Of a stretch of DNA of 47,995 bases, positions 1-6,977 are shown in pieces; position 1 is the first letter of the stretch; each line of letters starts with the position of its first letter. The position numbers and the translations under genes are program-made. The notes beneath the pieces are model-generated. The model searched no databases. It was not told where the DNA came from and saw nothing but the letters and a program-made list of their open reading frames with translations. Source of the stretch: Actinomycetota bacterium. GTDB taxonomy: Bacteria; Actinomycetota; Actinomycetes; Streptosporangiales; Streptosporangiaceae. The stretch covers positions 1 to 47,995 of the forward strand of contig PMSU01000082.1 in NCBI GenBank assembly GCA_003168255.1, read 5' to 3'.

Positions 1-4
1 GCCG

Positions 5-292
5 TCAGCTCAGCTTCCGGCGACGGGTGAACTCGGTCTGGCCTGTCGACCGCCACGCCAGTAGCGACCGTTGGGAAAGCCCCGACAGGATCGAGCAGAC
101 GCTCGCCGCCGAGCCGATCGAGAAGGCAGAAACCAGCGAGCCGACCGAGCCGATTGACAGGATCGAACCCGCAGAGCCGATCGACAGGATCGAGCCTGCG
201 GAGCCGATCGACAAGATTGACCCGCTCGATCCGATGCTCAGGAGCGAGCCGGCAGAGCCGATCGAACGAGATGAGCCGTCTTTGGTCCGCAT
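5..292 (-). CDS. Small Ser/Gly/Ile nonapeptide-repeat protein, unknown function
   Basis: A 95-residue protein whose middle (about residues 9-55) is a run of near-perfect 9-residue repeats of the form SIGSAGSIL, degenerating to SIGSVGSLV and SAFSIGSAAS, followed by a Leu/Trp segment (SLLAWRS) and a basic tail. The start is the ATG that opens directly into the charged lead MRTKDGSS; a longer upstream frame runs antisense through the next gene and looks non-coding there. It is divergent from the conserved gene at 371 with a 78-bp gap, so the two may share a control region. I recall similar small SIGS-repeat proteins in actinobacteria, with no function that I know. The regular S/G/I spacing could give a beta-solenoid or a surface/amyloid-like strand, which is inference only. 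The repeats also give an open antisense frame of EPIDRIEPA type, judged a shadow. Confidence 0.6.
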   Translation of the reverse strand: MRTKDGSSRSIGSAGSLLSIGSSGSILSIGSAGSILSIGSAGSILSIGSVGSLVSAFSIGSAASVCSILSGLSQRSLLAWRSTGQTEFTRRRKLS

Positions 293-370
293 GACTGCAT
301 TCTCGCAGCCATCACCTCGCCGGGCGTCGAGGCCTGCCCAAATCCGGAAAAAACGCGTACTATCTCGATT

Positions 371-799
371 ATGGCTGAGTGGTGGTCGATCGAGGTGTTG
401 CACGGTGATTTCTCGGCTTTCATGTGGCAGAAGGAACATGACTCGACGATGATCGAGGCGGCGCTGACCAATGGCGCCCTCGACGGAAAGTGGCATGCGG
501 ACCGGTGGGGCGTGGCGTTCGAGGTGCTCTTTGAGAACGAGGAGCAGTGGGAGGCGTTCCGCAGCCTGCCGGCCGTACGAGCGGCCCTGGATGCCGTGCC
601 GGATCCGGTCAACGGCCTGCTGATCTACCGCGGCCGCGGCGGCGGAGCGAGTTCGCGCAAGCCGCGTAAGCCCAAGCCGGCGCCAGCCGCGAGCGCCGTC
701 GCGCTCCCCGAGCCGCCGGCCGACTCCTATCTGGACGTCACGGAGATTTCGGCGCCGGATCTGGTCGGAGCCGGGACGGCAGGCCGACCGGCGGTTTGA
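371..799 (+). CDS. Conserved actinobacterial hypothetical protein
   Basis: A 142-residue soluble protein in two parts: a compact N-terminal domain (about residues 1-90, rich in Trp and acidic residues, opening MAEWWSIEVLHGDF and ending PDPVNGLLIYRGRGG) and a low-complexity Pro/Ala/Lys tail. The conserved-looking head (IEAALTNGA, WGVAFEVLFENEE, LPAVRAALDAVPDPVNGLL) resembles a family of unknown function I recall from Streptomyces and relatives. No signal peptide, membrane segment or catalytic motif is visible. The ATG at 371 is chosen because the conserved N-terminus begins there. It is divergent from the Ser/Gly repeat gene at 5-292, which may indicate a functional pair. Function unknown. Confidence 0.7.
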   Translation: MAEWWSIEVLHGDFSAFMWQKEHDSTMIEAALTNGALDGKWHADRWGVAFEVLFENEEQWEAFRSLPAVRAALDAVPDPVNGLLIYRGRGGGASSRKPRKPKPAPAASAVALPEPPADSYLDVTEISAPDLVGAGTAGRPAV

Positions 800-839
800 C
801 GCACCCGCCTGACGTCGCGACCTGTGCCAGTGCTGACCA

Positions 840-1316
840 ATGGCGTTCGCAGTCGTTAAATGCGAGCCGCTCCGGCACAATCCGCTCAACCAGGTGACCG
901 GCAGCGTCGAGCGGGTGACCGATGCGGCGGGCGCGACGCTGATCCGTAAAGTACTGCGCCGCCCTGACCCGGCGGCCGGCCGGTCGCCGGCCCCTTGGTC
1001 CGCGTCGCTGGACCCTCGGCACTGGAACTACTGGCGCCGCGAGGCCGAGGCCTACCGGTCCGGCGTACTGCGCGACAGCCTCCAGCAGGCGGGCTGGCAC
1101 GGTGACGAGAACGAGGTCCGCCTCGGCATGGTCGCCTCCTGCGTGAAGTACGCGTGGCTGCTCCCTCTCATGCTGAAGCGGGCAGCCGATGACCAACATC
1201 GTGCCTACCAACACGCCGCTGATTCAGCCGAGCTGTACCGCCAGCGCGGGCTTGCCCTGCGGCACCTTGTCTGCTGGCTCGACGAAGCATTGACGCGCGC
1301 GGCCACGCCTGGTTGA
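840..1316 (+). pseudogene. Aminoglycoside-phosphotransferase-like kinase with its middle deleted
   Basis: The 158-residue reading frame looks like two ends of one larger protein. Residues about 15-80 (GSVERVTDAAGATLIRKVL ... WNYWRREAEAYRSGVL) match the N-lobe of the actinobacterial APH/choline-kinase-like family: glycine-turn strand, invariant-lysine strand, and the DPRHWNYWRREAEAY element. Residues about 84-158 (VRLGMVASCVKYAWLLPLML ... YRQRGLALRHLVCWLDEA) look like the C-terminal helices. Between them the catalytic loop (HGD...N) and the DxD metal motif are absent, and the ORF is about half the usual 320-360 residues. The joint falls near QQAGWHGDE and is in frame. I infer an internal deletion that leaves an inactive protein. 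It is convergent with the sigma operon on its right. It could in principle encode a stable non-kinase protein. Confidence 0.55.
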
Positions 1317-1363
1317 CCGCCCCCAAGGTGCAGTAGGCGGTGGCCGACAGCGCGAGGCTGACG

Positions 1364-1831
1364 TCAGATGGACACCCAGTCGGTCACCACCGCGGGCTGC
1401 GGGCCGCCGGCCGCGGGGATCAGCCGCAGGCTCATCGGGCCCGCCCGCAGTGGTCCGCACCGAAACCGGCCCAGCTCGTCCGCGTCTGTGGTGGCCATGC
1501 CCTCGCGGTGACGTACCTGCACCGTGGCGCGCTGCGGAGGGACGATCTGGCCCATGACATCGCGCCCGGATCCGGTGCTCGTCACCTCGACATCGATGCT
1601 CAGCTCGGGGGTCTTGAACGAGACCAGTCGCCGATCCATGGAGCTGCGTACGAGCGTGGCCTCGTCGCTGTCGAGCAGCGAGTCGAAGACCATCTCCGCC
1701 AGCTCGCTGTCGATGTCGCGCCACGAGAATGCGTCCGCGGCCGTCTGGAGCAATTCAGGAGGAACCGGATCCAGCTGGGCCGCCGACTGCCGGAGCTCCT
1801 CCGCCAATTCGTCGTCAGGCCCGCAGTCCAT
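1364..1831 (-). CDS. Hypothetical protein downstream of ECF sigma factor (possible carboxypeptidase-regulatory-like fold)
   Basis: A 155-residue acidic protein. The N-terminal half is helical (DELAEELRQSAAQLDPVPPE, LAEMVFDSLLDSD) and the C-terminal half reads as beta strands (LVSFKTPELSIDVEVTSTGS, VMGQIVPPQRATVQVRHREG, DELGRFRCGPLRAGPMSLRL), the pattern of a small carboxypeptidase-regulatory/transthyretin-like fold. The ATG at 1831 is chosen for its strong Shine-Dalgarno (AGGGGG about 7 nt upstream); the frame stays open farther upstream, into the sigma gene. It lies 61 bp downstream of the sigma gene in the same direction, an arrangement I recall in actinobacterial sigma - hypothetical - effector (CHAT or S8 peptidase) operons. 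It may therefore be a sigma partner, but there is no zinc anti-sigma motif. No effector gene follows here; the next thing is the APH remnant on the other strand. Confidence 0.65.
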   Translation of the reverse strand: MDCGPDDELAEELRQSAAQLDPVPPELLQTAADAFSWRDIDSELAEMVFDSLLDSDEATLVRSSMDRRLVSFKTPELSIDVEVTSTGSGRDVMGQIVPPQRATVQVRHREGMATTDADELGRFRCGPLRAGPMSLRLIPAAGGPQPAVVTDWVSI

Positions 1832-1892
1832 GCCCGGTCCCCCTAATGCTGCCTCTTGTCCATGAGGGCGTACAGCGATGCTGCGAGGTACG

Positions 1893-2456
1893 TCACCCCA
1901 GTTCCCCGCGCAACCGTTGCAAGCACCGGGCCCTCGTCGGCCCGATGCTACCCACCGGCAGATCGAGTGCCGCAGCCACCTCGGCATAGCTCGGTGGCGG
2001 CGACGCCATCAAGATCCTGATCAGCTCACGGCAGCGTAGCGGCAGCCGCGCGACCGCCGCCCAGAGCGCCTTCGCCCGCTGCGCGTCCTCGCGCTCGCGC
2101 TCGGCGTGCAGCACCGCCCCTTCGGTGGGGTCATCGCCGGTCGCAGTGTCGTCGAACCAGGTGATGTCGTCGGTAGGGACGATCCTGGCGTTCGCCCGGA
2201 TGTTCTGAAGGCATTCGCGCCTGGCGGCGGTCGCGAGCCAGGCACCGACACGGTCGGGATTGTTGATCTTGCCGATGTGCTCGGCCAGGCGCAGCCAGGT
2301 TGTCTGGGACACGTCCGCCGCGTCGGCCGCGCTCAGCCGGTAGGCGCGAGTGATCGACCATATGAGTCCGGCAAAGCGCCGGACAAGCGCCTGCCACGCG
2401 GCCTTGTCGCCGTCGGCCGCCGCCGTTACCAGCCAGCCGATGTCAGCGTCTTCCAT
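1893..2456 (-). CDS. RNA polymerase sigma-70 family (ECF-type) sigma factor
   Basis: A 187-residue ECF-type sigma factor. Region sigma-2 lies at about residues 15-90, with the helix carrying DAADVSQTTWLRLAEH and the region 2.4-like PDRVGAWLATAARRE. Region sigma-4 is at about 130-185: LPLRCRELIRIL, then the helix-turn-helix SYAEVAAALDLPVGSIGPTRARCLQRLRGEL, where SYAEVA...GSIGPTRARCL is the recognition helix typical of actinobacterial ECFs. The ATG at 2456 is used because GGGAGGGGCG directly precedes it; a longer in-frame extension has no such site. It is co-directional with the hypothetical gene 1364-1831 and with the truncated gene upstream (14 bp away), so one transcript is likely. Likely activated by a stress or developmental signal that cannot be read here. 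Confidence 0.88.
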   Translation of the reverse strand: MEDADIGWLVTAAADGDKAAWQALVRRFAGLIWSITRAYRLSAADAADVSQTTWLRLAEHIGKINNPDRVGAWLATAARRECLQNIRANARIVPTDDITWFDDTATGDDPTEGAVLHAEREREDAQRAKALWAAVARLPLRCRELIRILMASPPPSYAEVAAALDLPVGSIGPTRARCLQRLRGELG

Positions 2457-2470
2457 CGCCCCTCCCGTCG

Positions 2471-2848
2471 CTAGCGGCGATGCGGCTGGCAGCCACAGTG
2501 CGCGCGCTCGGGCTCGGTCGCGGGGCACGGCAACACCGAGGTGACGGACAAAACGTGATGAGGTGTCGCGATCCCGGGGCCTAGCTCGCTGTCGATCGCG
2601 CACAGCGCATCGGGGGTATCGCTGGAGCCGTCTAGCCTCTCTCTGCCGTCAACGATATGCCCCACCTGGTCCAGGTAATTGTTCTGGACCAGAATCACTC
2701 CCTCCCGGTAAATGACACCCAGACCGCCATCGGGAAAGCGGGCGATCCCAATACCGGCCCCTTTCTGCTGGACGGCGCACCCGATGAGGTCAAGGTGAAC
2801 GTCAAGCTTGCTGGCCCGGCACTCGGCTACGTTGCCCGCAGATTCCAT
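2471..2848 (-). pseudogene. Probable truncated N-terminal fragment of an S8-peptidase-type effector protein
   Basis: A 125-residue frame with convincing protein character in the middle: SKLDVHLDLIGCAVQQ, IGIARFPDGGLGVIYREG, VILVQNNYLDQVGHIVDG, then TPHHVLSVTSVLPCPATEPE. The order (short helix, two strands, 'YREG-ILV-N-LDQV' turn, Pro-rich linker before a '..HVL' strand) resembles the N-terminal domain I recall in actinobacterial S8 peptidases encoded beside this type of sigma operon, but no catalytic domain follows. Start at 2848 is preferred for GAAGG 6-10 nt upstream. A possible -10 (CATAAT on the minus strand, 2937-2942) lies about 90 bp upstream. It ends 14 bp before the sigma start. I read it as a remnant whose 3' part is lost, but an intact small protein is possible. 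Confidence 0.4.
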
Positions 2849-3323
2849 CGTTACCTTCGAAAGTTGGTGGCCAGGCGGCGACATGTTCGCTCGCCGGTCG
2901 GTCATCATGTGTCGATAACTGTGACTTTGGGCACTCATTATGACAGTGGGCCAACCTCATGACCAGGCTTAACCTCAATCTTTCGCGATCTTGGGTGGGT
3001 GCCGCCGGACCGCGGCGCTACGCCTTCGCTGGCGGCCGGCAGCGTGTGGCCCGGTTGTCGCGCTGGCGCCGATCAGCTCGACGGCGGTGCCTGACGGACC
3101 GCAGGATGGCCGACGCACCCATGCGCTGAGCGGAGCCGAGCCGTCCCGCCCGTTAGCCTGAGACCGGCCGCGCATCGCCAGCCCGCCGGCCGGCTGGTGA
3201 TGATCTCCTTCCGGGTTCGCGGTGCCGGCGGCTACGCGCAGCGCTGCCCAGCAATGTAAAGCCCGGGTAGGGAGAAGATGAAAAGAGCCCAGCGAAGGGC
3301 GGCCACACTTATGTGGCAATGCC
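2849..3323. other. Region with no convincing gene
   Basis: About 475 bp. The first 100 bp is less GC-rich than its surroundings and holds the minus-strand promoter candidate (-10 CATAAT at 2937-2942). The rest is GC-rich and shows no frame with protein-like content. A tiny plus-strand ORF (3278-3349, 23 codons) has a good ribosome site (GGGAGA) but a composition that does not look like a protein. Confidence 0.5.
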
Positions 3324-3521
3324 CGATTCGGTCCAGTTTTTGGGACTAGGGGGCCGGCTAAGGTCCGAGGCACGATTAACGGCTGTCCATTCCGCAGCTC
3401 GTTTATGGCCATGGGCGATGGCACGCACAAGCTGCCGGTAAAGGCTGACATCCGTAAAGCGATCGGCAAGGAGGCGGGCGACTCCGTGACCGTCCTCGTG
3501 GCAGAGCGGATAGACGGCTAG
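3324..3521 (+). pseudogene. DUF1905-domain protein remnant (no start codon)
   Basis: This plus-strand frame has a strong DUF1905 (PF08922) signature: [39 protein letters not shown] and [20 protein letters not shown], ending at a TAG at 3519-3521. Upstream the same frame runs to a stop at 3279-3281 without any ATG, GTG or TTG before the conserved part, so the N-terminus is gone; the first ATG (3405) is in the middle of the domain. DUF1905 proteins are small beta-rich proteins, often fused to a YdeI/OmdA domain; no such domain follows. An open frame on the opposite strand (3309-3674) is a shadow. I read this as a decayed gene. Confidence 0.6.
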
Positions 3522-3794
3522 AGCTGAGGCCAGCAAGTACTCGGCCTGCTTCAAGCGCAGGCTCGGCGATCCGGACCCGCTAACCCCGTCGATGCAGACG
3601 GCATGCATCGTGTGCTCGCCCGCGCCGTTCGGAAAAATCGCTCTTAACGCGGCGCGCGGCAGTCGTGTGCTCACAAGCCTGTCGCCTGGTCTGGTCCGAG
3701 GTCTGGCTGAGCGGCGGAGCAGGCGTTGGCGAGCTGTCGCAGCGCACGCTCGGGCATCGGCCGCATGGCGACGGGCGGGTCGGCGCCGAGCCAG

Positions 3795-4070
3795 CGCCTG
3801 AGGGGCGATGGACTCCAGGCGCGCGAGCTCACCGAGATTCTCGGTATCCTCAAGGCTGCGGAAGTTGACGGCGCGTTCGTGAGCTCATTCGTCGATCCGC
3901 AGTACCCGTTCAACGAGGAGCCGAGATACGACCTGGACATGTCTGCTCTCAGCCTGGTGAAGAGCTTCGCCGACAGGCACGGCGCGATATATCCCGACAT
4001 GAGCCGGGAGCCGAAGGAGGCATTCCGGGCGATGCCGGATTGCTACGCCGGTCAGTCGACCGGCCCCTGA
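3795..4070 (+). pseudogene. C-terminal remnant of an 'abortive infection' annotated glycosidase-like protein
   Basis: Residues corresponding to the last ~85 amino acids of a family usually named 'abortive infection protein' in actinobacteria (a TIM-barrel-like protein of about 350 residues) are visible: ELTEILGILKAAEVDGAFVS, YDLDMSALSLVKSFADRHGA and IYPDMSREPKEAFRAM. The conserved end 'YPDM..EPK.AF.A....Y' is intact, but everything N-terminal is missing; the frame upstream of about 3795 has a composition unlike the family. The frame can be opened by an ATG at 3726, but that lead looks non-homologous. The fragment ends 13 bp before the hydrolase at 4084. The name in databases is historical; a phage-defence role is not shown. 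Confidence 0.55.
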
Positions 4071-4083
4071 GCTGGAGGAGCCG

Positions 4084-4944
4084 ATGTCCGGGACCGTGAT
4101 ATCCGACTTTGCCAAGGCGGACGGTGCCGACCTCTATTTCGAGCGCCGAGGTGATGGCCCGCCGCTCCTGATGATCACGGGCGGCGGCGGTGACTGCGGG
4201 TACTACTCCGATACTGCCGACATCCTGGCCGACGTCTATACCGTCATCACCTACGACCGGCGAGGCAACTCGCGCAGCAGGCTGCACGGCGGTCCGGTCA
4301 AGATCAGCCTGGCCGAGCAGAGCCAGGACGCGGTCGCCGTGCTGGCGGCCAACGGGTTCGGGTCGGCGCGGATCTTTGGGAACAGCGGCGGAGCTTCCAT
4401 CGTGCTCGACCTCGCTGCCTACCATCCGCAGGTGATCGAGGCCGCTGTCGCCCACGAGCCCCCGGTGCCCAAGCTGCTCCCCGAAGCGGGCGATTACCTC
4501 GCCAACTTCGACGAAATCGATCGCGCCCTGGTGACCCAGGGCTGGCTTGCGGCCTTTACGCTCTTCCAAGTCAAGATCGGCCTGCTGCCTCCTGGCCGGT
4601 CTGAGGCGCTGACCGCCCTCCTGGAACCCGGGAAAGTCTTCTCGCCCGGGCGGCGTCGCGACCTGATGACCAGGATCAGCCGAAACTGGGCCTACATGAT
4701 GACCTACGAAGTGCGGTCCTTCATCGACTACGAGCCCGATCTGGCCCGGATCGCTGACAACCGCGTGCGGATCGTCCTTGGCTGCGGCGCCAATACGCAG
4801 GATCAGATGGCGATCCGGATGAGCGTACGGACCGCCGAGCTGCTCGGCGTCGCGTGCGCCGAATTTTCCGGCGGCCACATGTCTCCGGTCGAGATACCCG
4901 TCACATTCGCCCGCGAGCTGCGCAGCCTTCTCGACCCGGCTTGA
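4084..4944 (+). CDS. Alpha/beta hydrolase
   Basis: A 286-residue cytoplasmic alpha/beta hydrolase-fold enzyme. The first strands carry the oxyanion-type LLMITGGGGD (about residues 28-37), then VITYDRRGNSRS (55-65). The nucleophile elbow is GNSGG with Ser101, and the catalytic His is H265 in SGGHMSP near the C-terminus. The acid residue is probably in the strand RIVLGCGANTQDQ (about 240-250), but that stretch is not canonical. The length is normal for the family. The start is fixed by GGAGGAGCCG immediately upstream. The substrate cannot be told; the family includes esterases, epoxide hydrolases and haloperoxidase-like proteins. It lies just after the abortive-infection remnant, but co-function is not implied. 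Confidence 0.88.
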   Translation: MSGTVISDFAKADGADLYFERRGDGPPLLMITGGGGDCGYYSDTADILADVYTVITYDRRGNSRSRLHGGPVKISLAEQSQDAVAVLAANGFGSARIFGNSGGASIVLDLAAYHPQVIEAAVAHEPPVPKLLPEAGDYLANFDEIDRALVTQGWLAAFTLFQVKIGLLPPGRSEALTALLEPGKVFSPGRRRDLMTRISRNWAYMMTYEVRSFIDYEPDLARIADNRVRIVLGCGANTQDQMAIRMSVRTAELLGVACAEFSGGHMSPVEIPVTFARELRSLLDPA

Positions 4945-4979
4945 CGGCTAGCCGGCGCCGCACCCGGCCGCTAGCCGCC
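4945..4979 (+). terminator. Probable terminator hairpin after the hydrolase gene
   Basis: Directly behind the TGA of the hydrolase is an imperfect inverted repeat, CGGCTAG ... CTAGCCG, with additional CCGG/CCGG pairing inside. It sits between two convergent genes (the hydrolase and chrA). There is no T-run, as is common in high-GC actinobacteria. Confidence 0.4.
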
Positions 4980-5007
4980 ACATTTCAGGCCCTGACACCG
5001 GCCGCCA

Positions 5008-6237
5008 TCAGGACAGCGGCGCATGCGCGAACGCGGCGACAGCGCCGAGCGCACCGCAACCCACCAGCCCGGCAACCACTCCCTTGCGCCAGCCAATGAG
5101 CCATAGAGCAGCCAGCGCAGTGATCCCGATCTGCCACAGGTGCGCGACGCTGACCGCAAGCGGGATCGCCACGCCGCCGATCCCGCCGATGGCACAGGCG
5201 CCCGCCCCGGTAAGGAACGCCTGCGCGTGACCGCTGCGCCGGAGCCGATCAAAATGCGGGGCGCCCGCCAGCACGAATACGAACGACGGCGCGAAGGCTA
5301 CGAACGAGGCAAGCAGGCCGCCCGCAAGCCCGCCGGCGGCGTAGCCCACGACCGCGACCGTCTGAACGATCGGCCCGGGCGTGACCTGCCCCAGTGCGAC
5401 GGCGTTGAGGAACTGCGCGCTGGTCATCCAGTGATAGCTGATGACCGCGTCGTGCTGCATAAGAGGGATAATCACAAATCCCCCGCCGAACGAGAAGGCG
5501 CCAACCTTGAGCGCCACCCAGACGAGCGCACTCAGGCCCCCGGCAGCGGGTGCGGCAACGGCGAGAGGCAATCCCGCCAGGAGCCCGCCATGTCCCTCTG
5601 ATAGCTCCGGGTGCTGTATTGCCGTCTCGATCAGCCCGCAGGCCAGCAAGACGAGGACGAGGTACTGGCCGGCTATCGCCCCGGACGCGACGCCGGCCAG
5701 CAGGTACCCGATCCAGCGTGCCTGGCGGACCTTCGCCCCGCTGGCCCGTCGCCAGCTGGCCGGAAGCAGCCCGATCGCGGCGCTGACCGCGACCGCCGGC
5801 ACGCCGGCCCCGGCTCCGGCGGCGGCTCCCTGTATCCAGCGCGGGGCGTCATGCGCCAGGAACAGGGCGGACAGCCCGAGAATGATGACGAGACCAGGAA
5901 GGATGAAGCAAACCCCGCCCAGTACTGCGCCGCGCCAGCCGCGCAGCCGCCATGCGCAGAAGATCGCCAGTTGTGTCGACGTCGGTCCTGGCAGCAGGCT
6001 GGTCGCCGCGATGCCGTCCTCGAACTCGTCGGCCCGCAGCCATCGCCGCTTCTCGATGCAGAGCTTGCGCAGCAAGGCGATGTGCGCCGGCGGGCCGCCG
6101 AAGCCGGTCACGCCTATGCGGGACCATTCCCGTGCGATCGTGGACAAGGTCACACGAAGCTGTTGCGGCCCGCTCACCTGCGGATCCGCCGGGCGGCCTG
6201 GAGGTTGAGCCGGTGGCAGGCCCGCCGGGTCGTTCAC
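5008..6237 (-). CDS. chrA: Chromate transporter ChrA, long two-domain form
   Basis: A 409-residue integral membrane protein of the CHR family, with two homologous halves. The N-terminal half carries GVTGFGGPPAHIALLR and SLLPGPTSTQLAIFCAWRL; the C-terminal half carries AFSFGGGFVIIPLMQ and ALGQVTPGPIVQTVAVVGY. These FGGP/FGGG and PGP motifs are the family signature, and ChrA proteins export chromate, often exchanging with or resembling sulfate transport. About ten hydrophobic segments can be seen. The GTG at 6237 gives a proline-rich lead; a start nearer VTLSTIAREW is possible. It is convergent with the hydrolase. No chrB-like regulator is adjacent. Confidence 0.93.
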   Translation of the reverse strand: MNDPAGLPPAQPPGRPADPQVSGPQQLRVTLSTIAREWSRIGVTGFGGPPAHIALLRKLCIEKRRWLRADEFEDGIAATSLLPGPTSTQLAIFCAWRLRGWRGAVLGGVCFILPGLVIILGLSALFLAHDAPRWIQGAAAGAGAGVPAVAVSAAIGLLPASWRRASGAKVRQARWIGYLLAGVASGAIAGQYLVLVLLACGLIETAIQHPELSEGHGGLLAGLPLAVAAPAAGGLSALVWVALKVGAFSFGGGFVIIPLMQHDAVISYHWMTSAQFLNAVALGQVTPGPIVQTVAVVGYAAGGLAGGLLASFVAFAPSFVFVLAGAPHFDRLRRSGHAQAFLTGAGACAIGGIGGVAIPLAVSVAHLWQIGITALAALWLIGWRKGVVAGLVGCGALGAVAAFAHAPLS

Positions 6238-6322
6238 TGAGATCCGAGCACCACGTCGAGCAGGCCGCTGTCACGAAGCGAGCCGAGACCGATGACTGCC
6301 GTGCGCACTCGCAGCGATTCGC

Positions 6323-6922
6323 TCATGATCCGCAGACCGCTGCCTCCCCGGCCGCGGACTTCATGGGTTTGCGTGCCACGAATGTCAGCGTGTAGTCGAC
6401 GTCGATCGTGATCCGGCCGAACCCGAGAGTCTGTAGGCGGGTAAGGAAGGCAGCGGGCTCGACCGGGTTGTAGACGTCGTCGGCGTGGAAGTGGTGCAGG
6501 TCATTTCCGGCCAGGCTGTCAGAGCCGATCAGGACGCCGCCGGGACGCAGCACCCGCAGCACCTCGGCGAGGAGCCTGTCCTGCAAGGCGGCGGTCGGGA
6601 CGTGGTGCAGCATCGTGAACGAGCCGACGGAGTCGAACGAGTCATCGGCGAAGGTCATCTCGGTGGCGTCGCCGGTCGCTATCTCGACGTTGGTCCCGCC
6701 GTATTTCGCCGCCAGCTGGCCGGCCGCCTTCTCGTCGGTCTCCAGGGCCACCAGGCGCTTCACCTTGTTCCGTAGCCACTCGGTCGCCGCCCCGGGGCCG
6801 GGGCCGACCTCGAGCATCTCGTCGCCGAGGTCGACTCCCCCGGCAAGCGACGGCAGGATCTCGGTCTGGAGCCAGGCGGCCCACTCTGGACTTGTGCACA
6901 ATCTCGCATGATTTTCGTTCAT
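6323..6922 (-). CDS. Class I SAM-dependent methyltransferase
   Basis: A 199-residue Rossmann-fold methyltransferase. Motif I is EMLEVGPGPGAATEWL (about residues 35-50), the acidic end of strand 2 is VALETDEKAA, motif II/III is VEIATGDATEMTFADDSFDS, and the post-motif strand is LRVLRPGGVLIGSDSLAG. The C-terminal strand is DVDYTLTFVARK. The size and motifs fit a small-molecule methyltransferase, but the substrate is not predictable. It is divergent from the AraC-type regulator at 6978 with 55 bp between, so that regulator may control it. Confidence 0.88.
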   Translation of the reverse strand: MNENHARLCTSPEWAAWLQTEILPSLAGGVDLGDEMLEVGPGPGAATEWLRNKVKRLVALETDEKAAGQLAAKYGGTNVEIATGDATEMTFADDSFDSVGSFTMLHHVPTAALQDRLLAEVLRVLRPGGVLIGSDSLAGNDLHHFHADDVYNPVEPAAFLTRLQTLGFGRITIDVDYTLTFVARKPMKSAAGEAAVCGS

Positions 6923-6977
6923 GCAGCCAACGCTACGGAAGCGCCCCGCAGCGGCCTAGGGCGTAGCCTGCCATCCT

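Noticed and set aside
27..452. Plus-strand frame of EPIDRIEPA repeats
   Set aside because: It is antisense to the SIGSAGSIL repeat, with no domain and a tail running into the next gene; the minus-strand reading has better protein character.
3278..3349. 23-codon ORF with good ribosome site
   Set aside because: Its composition is unlike a protein and it runs into the start of the DUF1905 remnant.
3309..3674. Minus-strand frame of 121 codons
   Set aside because: It overlaps the clear DUF1905 core on the plus strand, and has no recognisable fold.
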